Assembly (NCBI GenBank): GCA_014885115.2
Contig: WKLE02002041.1
Coordinates: forward strand, 42,929 to 67,914
From: Asterionellopsis glacialis
Lineage: Eukaryota > Bacillariophyta > Plagiogrammaphyceae > Rhaphoneidales > Asterionellopsidaceae
Direction: 5' to 3'
Length of the DNA stretch: 24,986 nucleotides
The position numbers and the translations under genes are program-made. The notes below the pieces were generated by a model. That model was not told where the DNA came from, did no database searches, and saw only the letters and a program-made list of their open reading frames with translations. Below, in pieces: positions 20,520 to 24,986 of this stretch (position 1 is its first letter; each line of letters starts with the position of its first letter).

Positions 20520-21407
20520 TCACCTCGTTGCCGCCGCTGCGGCACCTCCCTGTTTTGCGGTAAAGTATTGTTTCCGTATGGGCTTTACCAAAACTTCTAG
20601 CGGTTCAATTTCCCGTTCAGGCAAAAGTCCAAATTCGGTACAGAAAAACATGAAATGTTTAAAGCAAGTATTTAAATGTGGCGCCATGTCAAGTGCTTCC
20701 AAAGTTCCGAAAAAAGACGAATAGATGATGCCATACACACGGAAAAGACGTCTAAAAATTTGTCCGCACAATGCAGCAAATTGAGGTGTCTTGAACACTC
20801 GAAGAGCTTCCTCTTCATCGTCATCATCCGGAAATTTCGTTTCGTCATTTATTTGTTCAGCTATCCAATACAACACTTTTTCGATATATACAGGAGCTGA
20901 AACCGAAATGGCTTCTCCTCTACCATCCGACCAACGATACTCAACACCAGAAGGAAAGCCTTCGCCTGGACGGAATGAATTTAAATAAGGGTCTGTTGAC
21001 ATAACCGTCCATATGGTAGAGACATCATTGTAAAAATCAATTGCATGTACCGCTACCCATCCAGCGCACGATTCGCCTGGTGGCAATGCTACCTAAATTG
21101 GGAGTCGAATGAATAATAGCATGAAAGAAATTGAGTGTCAAACAGTGATCATTATCGTTCAAAAAGCCTTGACAGCACGAGAATCCATTTCTACATTCAA
21201 AAGATCTCTGTTTCAGACCGTTGACTACGGCCCCAAGTATGCTAAATAAATAGCACATGACGTCAACATAGAACTTACAGCTTCATTGATGCTTCCTCCA
21301 GCTCCCAATGTGCGTTTGGTGTAACCATGGAGTCGATCGCGCAAGGTTCCGCTGCGATGTCTCATAGGCTGGAAGGTGCCACTCGAGTTTGGAAGAGACG
21401 TCTTCAT
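20520..21407 (-). CDS. MOB1: MOB1/phocein-family kinase activator lacking zinc ligands
   Basis: Two exons, 21279-21407 and 20520-21092; intron 21093-21278 (GTAAGT...TTTAG, phase 0); 233 aa, close to the usual 210-240. ATG 21407 gives SSGTFQP, aligning with the start of MOB1 proteins; an in-frame ATG at 21608 would add 67 residues with no family match. Family landmarks: LGAGGSINEAVALPPGE, GWVAVHAIDFYND, VEYRWSDG, SAPVYIEKVLYWI, INDETKFP, RRLFRVYGIIY and HLNTCFKHFMFF. MOB proteins bind NDR/LATS kinases in cell-cycle and polarity signalling. The zinc site of animal MOB1 uses two Cys and two His; here the Cys segment reads MSTDPYLNSF and the His segment reads GIIYSSFF, so all four are gone. A DDDDEEE acidic insert is at 132-138. 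The partner kinase is unknown. Confidence 0.9.
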
Positions 21408-22315
21408 GGTCGAGTGACTAACAAAGGTGCAATGGCACCAGTCGTGAAAGAGAAACGGAGGCGTTGGTCGTCGATAGCGTACTGCCAATGTCCTTGGTTT
21501 TTTTGGTGGGATCAGGAGATGGGATTGACGGGAAACGGGCCCGCTGACGATCTGGCGGGCACTGCGCGGCAGCACACAACAGGTTTGAAACCTTCTCCTC
21601 TCAAGCATACAAACGGCTGATCATTTAATTGTATATGTTAATTAATATATAGGTATAATCTGAATTAAACGTGGCTGACTACTCCGAGGGTCATAATGGT
21701 ACGAGGCCGGAGGTCGGTAAAAATAAATATACAGTATTATAATTATTTTTCTCTGGTAGTCTGGTTCGTGTGTACCTGGTACAGTTATTAATACCTGGTA
21801 CCTGGTACAGCAAATTCCGAATCAAACCTACCAGGTACCGGTAGTGTGAAACGCCGATACTATTCCACTCCCATGCATTACAGTAATATTACGGCAAAGC
21901 TTACATCCAAGTTCGGAGGATTGTCATGAATTCCGTAAAGGTGTATGTCCAAAATCCGGGAGAAAAGAATCAGTGCTGGCGGAGAGAAGAGGCAAATGGA
22001 CAGAAGAAAAAAAGAATTGGAAAGTATTGCTTTTATATAAAATATATTACTGTATATATGATTTGCGATTATCTCTATTTCTATTGTACCAGGTACGGTA
22101 ATCAAACATGTACTTGGTACTGTCTGTCTGCTGTAGGAGGAGCTGAACTACAAAACTCGAAAAAAGTGACAAAACCAGATCTCCGCCGACAAGCAGGCTA
22201 TTACAGCAGGAAAAAAAGACGCCTTGAATAGACAACGTTGTTGGCTCGAGGACGCTAGAGAAATACTTGCTTTGCCTACACTGCATCTTAGCTTTTACGT
22301 CAGTTCTACTCTATA
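21408..22315. other. Divergent intergenic region between MOB1 and SmD1 genes
   Basis: Bases 21408-21608 are more GC-rich and stay open in frame with MOB1 from an ATG at 21608; they are either its 5' UTR or an N-terminal extension. Bases 21770-21845 and 22087-22125 carry palindromes TACCWGGTA (21773, 21792, 21799, 21829, 22087) and TACCGGTA (21836). No other coding sequence is supported. Confidence 0.6.
21773..22095. repeat. Second TACCWGGTA palindrome cluster
   Basis: Five copies of TACCWGGTA, two of them overlapping by two bases (21792-21807), plus a TACCGGTA overlapping the copy at 21829. Like the first cluster, it lies between divergent genes and not in coding sequence. Confidence 0.8.
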
Positions 22316-22845
22316 ATGAAACTGGTCAAATTCTTACAAAAGCTGAATCGAGAACATGTTACAATAGAACTGAAAAATGGCACAGTTGTGTCGGGAACGG
22401 TCGTGGGTGTTGACGCAACCATGAATTGCCATCTCAAAAAGGTCAAGATCACAGTGTAAGTTTAAGATTCCATATATCCTAAATATAGTACGACAGATTT
22501 CGTACAGAGTGGAATTCTGATTGGTTTTTCACATTTGGAAAAAATGTCACGATATATCGTAAAATACAATGAAGTTGCCGTTCTCATCATGCTGCTGTCG
22601 ATCTTTTTTCTTCTCTTCTCTTTAACCTTCTGCTTCATAGGCGTGGAAAGAATCCAACTACGCATGCTACCACAAGTTTGAGAGGATCCACAATACGTGC
22701 TTGGATATTACCGGACTCTTTGAATTTAGATGCTCTTTTGGTCGATGACACACCGAAACAAAAACCCACACCTGTACAACCGGCTGGTCGTGGAAGAGGA
22801 GCTCCACGTCCCATGGGGAGGGGACGTGGCCGTGGCCGTAGGTAA
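22316..22845 (+). CDS. SMD1: Small nuclear ribonucleoprotein SmD1
   Basis: Two exons, 22316-22455 and 22641-22845; intron 22456-22640 (GTAAGT...CATAG) in phase 2; 114 aa, close to animal SmD1. Exon 1 starts [20 protein letters not shown] and continues to [21 protein letters not shown]: the Sm1 motif with its GxVxGVDxxMN-HL core. Exon 2 gives [20 protein letters not shown], the Sm2 motif with the RG pair that contacts RNA. The tail is [19 protein letters not shown], an RG-rich tail that in relatives is methylated on arginine. SmD1 is one of seven proteins ringing the U-rich Sm site of spliceosomal snRNAs. Each exon alone is short, so the gene is easily missed. The exon join restores the family alignment. 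Confidence 0.95.
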
Positions 22846-23092
22846 TCGTGAATCTATGTTTGAGCTGATTAGGGAATTATGGTAGAAGATATACAGTCGA
22901 GTTGCTCGATATATACTGTGATCTAGGAGACCGTGGAGGCGAAATGGGCGGAAGCAGTAAATCGTGAAGGACTTCGACAATTTTTTCCAACATAGGAGAG
23001 ATCCTTGATGATAGATCATAATTCCTCGAATTGATTGAAGCTTCTGTAGAACAAACATTACAATAGGTTAAAAAGACTATAAAAAATAGTTC

Positions 23093-23302
23093 ATGTGGGA
23101 AGCAATCTTGGATTCGTTGTTATCGGATTGGTTGATTTGTGGTGGATGCTCAAATGCTTTACCCCGCAGGTGGAAAAGCTATCGCTACGATTCAACAGAT
23201 GACAACTCCATAGCCAGCGCTAGTGAATATGCAACTCCTCCAAAGTTGCTAGACTGGAGTAAACCCCAGTGGATAATAGATGACGAAACCAGATGGAATT
23301 GA
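23093..23302 (+). CDS. Hypothetical small protein, 69 aa
   Basis: ATG-initiated frame between the SmD1 gene and the convergent RsfS gene. The product begins MWEAILDSLLSDWLICGGCS, an amphipathic start with a CGGC pair. It then has PRRWKSYRYDSTDD and ends PPKLLDWSKPQWIIDDETRW. Five Trp and a mixed composition make it more protein-like than a chance frame. No signal peptide or known domain. It may be a free small protein or the last exon of a longer gene; I do not recognise it. Confidence 0.4.
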   Translation: MWEAILDSLLSDWLICGGCSNALPRRWKSYRYDSTDDNSIASASEYATPPKLLDWSKPQWIIDDETRWN

Positions 23303-23540
23303 AGAGAAACCATTACCTTCATAAATATTATGGCAAAATGTTCCTCAACAATAACATGCCGTTCTCTACAAGCAGTAATATCGCCCTATGAAAAAGATCA
23401 AGAGAAAGAACGAGCACTCTTCCACGAATTCGCACTTCACATTAATGTGTCTAAAACAACAAAATTATAAACATTCGATTTGTAAATCATTGTTTTGAAA
23501 AAAAAAGTGTCCGTAGTAACTTTTCCCATATCAAGCCAGC

Positions 23541-24376
23541 TTAAGACCAGAACGGGTCGTCCTCTTCTGATAGGTCAGCCATTCCACCTCCCATCTGTAC
23601 GTCTGCATCATCGGCTTTTTCTACGACAGTATTCGGGATCAAAATATCCGTCAAGTCCATGTATTCCCCTCCCTTTTCTCTCCATTGTCCCTCAACATCG
23701 TAAAATAGTCTCGATTTTGGGGTCATAACGTGGACCATGACAGGGCCATAATCTAACAACATCCAACCAGAATCAGCATTTCCTTCTGGCACGCCAGAAC
23801 CCTGTGTTCTAAGATCAAACTGCTCCTGTACATCATTTGAAATAGCTGCAGCAATAGCTTGGTTTTGAGGTCGTGAATTTCCAGAACAAATCACAAGAAA
23901 GGAAGTCATAGTGCTAACATGTGATATACGAAGTGCAACAACGTCTTCAGCTTTACGCCCATCGGCAGCTTTCACAATGCATCTTACAAGCTCAGCGTCT
24001 TCGTCATCTTCTGGTGCAATGTTCGGTGGATCGCCGACTGAAGTTTCTTGGGGCGTTTCGATGAAATCGAGCATAACATCCTGCTTATCTTGTGAAGCTT
24101 TACCCTTCCCTGTTGCCATAAACAACGCCTGAGTAGGACGATTTGACCTAGAACAATAACAACGAAATTTAAGAAAAGAAGAAAAAAATCAAATTAGCAT
24201 CTTATTCTCCTTCAAAAGATGAGGACCGATAGATTACACATCATAGTTTCTGTGAATTGAGCTGGTACTTCGAAAGAACAAAAATGCACTCACAACGTTA
24301 CGGGAGCGACCCATGAGGAGACCTCAACATTTGAAAATAATTGAACGGAAATTGACGCCAAGATAGAGTAACGCAT
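23541..24376 (-). CDS. rsfS: Ribosome silencing factor RsfS/Iojap, plastid-type presequence
   Basis: Two exons, 24294-24376 and 23541-24147; intron 24148-24293 (GTGAGT...TTCTAG, phase 2); 229 aa. Exon 1 starts MRYSILASISVQLFSNVEVS and leads to SSWVAPVTL, resembling the ASAFAP-type cleavage motif of diatom plastid proteins with Trp in place of Phe. Splicing then gives LSNRPTQALFMATGKGKAS, a basic transit-like stretch. The RsfS domain runs from about 78 to 195: GRKAEDVVALRISHVSTMTS, LVICSGNSRPQNQAIA, GWMLLDYGPVMVHVMTP and RLFYDVEGQW, all matching family positions. RsfS binds ribosomal protein L14 (uL14) and prevents subunit joining. The C-terminal ~30 residues are acidic (SEEDDPFWS). A mitochondrial location is the alternative. 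The family call is firm; targeting is inferred. Confidence 0.9.
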
Positions 24377-24986
24377 TTTCTAGGAGGTTGGCAATAGATT
24401 CTTCTTTACTTTAGTCAGGCGAAGCCGAAGTAGTACAAGCAACAAGGCAGCTGTGATGTTCTGACAGATGTTCTGTTGTGGATTCTGCATGTGTGAGAGA
24501 GTGGCGCGGAGTGAGAGTTGAGAGGCCAATACAGGGCCAACACATCACCAAAACAGCAGGACCTATTCTTGTCTTCTTCCGGTCGCGGTACAGACAGTAC
24601 GAAACCCCTCACTCCCAAGTATGAAGTAATAGCACGGTCAAACGGGTAGAATGAAAGTGTTTTTCAACTCCCATTCATTTACAGGGTTGCTGTTGCTGTA
24701 AATTCGGTCACCGGAGGGTCCTCGCGTGCCAATCGTGTTGAAGAGGCGGCTCCCCTCCTACTAGACTCTACTAGAAGTGTTATTTAATAAGATTACAGTA
24801 GTTATTTGAGGGGGTAGAACGTTTTTTCATTGTGTTTTTTCATTCCTCGGCGAAACCCCCCCCTTCGGGACAGATTTTCCGTGCTTTCATCTAGAATTTT
24901 TTATGCTTTTTATTTTTTTCGTTTTCGACCCAAACACCCTGAGAATGATCCATTTTATCCTAATCTTTGGTCAGAAGTGAGCACCA
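24377..24986. other. Intergenic region upstream of RsfS, to window end
   Basis: This holds the RsfS promoter and leader. It has a CTACTAGACTCTACTAG repeat at 24758-24774, similar in style to the CTAG-rich stretches elsewhere, and a C-run followed by TTCGGG at 24855-24869. I see no coding region with a family match. Confidence 0.55.

Noticed and set aside
22726..23058. Minus-strand 110-codon frame
   Set aside because: Antisense to the second exon of SmD1 and its 3' UTR; no motif.

Overview
This window looks like nuclear DNA from a photosynthetic stramenopile, most probably a diatom. The genes are compact and broken by short GT-AG introns (about 90-330 nt). Two proteins carry N-termini that read as secondary-plastid targeting sequences: a signal peptide ending near Phe or Trp, followed by a transit region. 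The calcium-dependent protein kinase has the stramenopile-style insert and EF-hands. The species cannot be fixed from sequence alone. There is a 122-nt run of N at 13221-13342.

Layout, left to right. (1) Minus strand 19-1274: a PDZ-FKBP peptidyl-prolyl isomerase with signal peptide, transit region and twin-arginine segment, probably thylakoid-lumenal. (2) Minus 2122-5352: a PrsW-family multi-pass membrane protease with a long Asn/Asp tract. (3) 5353-7650: a gene-poor, divergent intergenic region full of short palindromes (TACCWGGTA, TACCGGTA, TCTCTAGAGA types). (4) Plus, about 7671-12075: a large protein with a Cys-rich zinc cluster, a charged coil and two KH RNA-binding domains; its start codon is unresolved. 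(5) 12076-14172: intergenic, with one doubtful small reading frame and the N gap. (6) Plus 14173-16224: a CDPK, followed tail-to-tail by a decayed EF-hand fragment of a second CDPK (minus, 16322-17058). (7) Minus 17735-18697: an eIF4B-like initiation factor. (8) Minus 18881-19259: a possible small two-exon gene. (9) Plus 19340-20158: an ABM-domain protein with a mitochondrial-type presequence. (10) Minus 20520-21407: a MOB1-family protein. (11) Plus 22316-22845: the spliceosomal core protein SmD1. (12) Plus 23093-23302: a small unknown reading frame. (13) Minus 23541-24376: a plastid-type ribosome silencing factor, RsfS/Iojap.

The genes do not form one pathway; this is an ordinary eukaryotic neighbourhood of unrelated loci. 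RNA-related functions recur (KH protein, eIF4B-like, SmD1, RsfS), but nothing shows they are co-regulated. The most unusual items are a MOB1 homologue lacking all four zinc ligands, a strong excess of one odd-length palindrome (TACCWGGTA), concentrated between genes, the zinc-cluster/KH protein, and the tail-to-tail CDPK remnant. I found no CRISPR array, rRNA, tRNA, or intact transposon.
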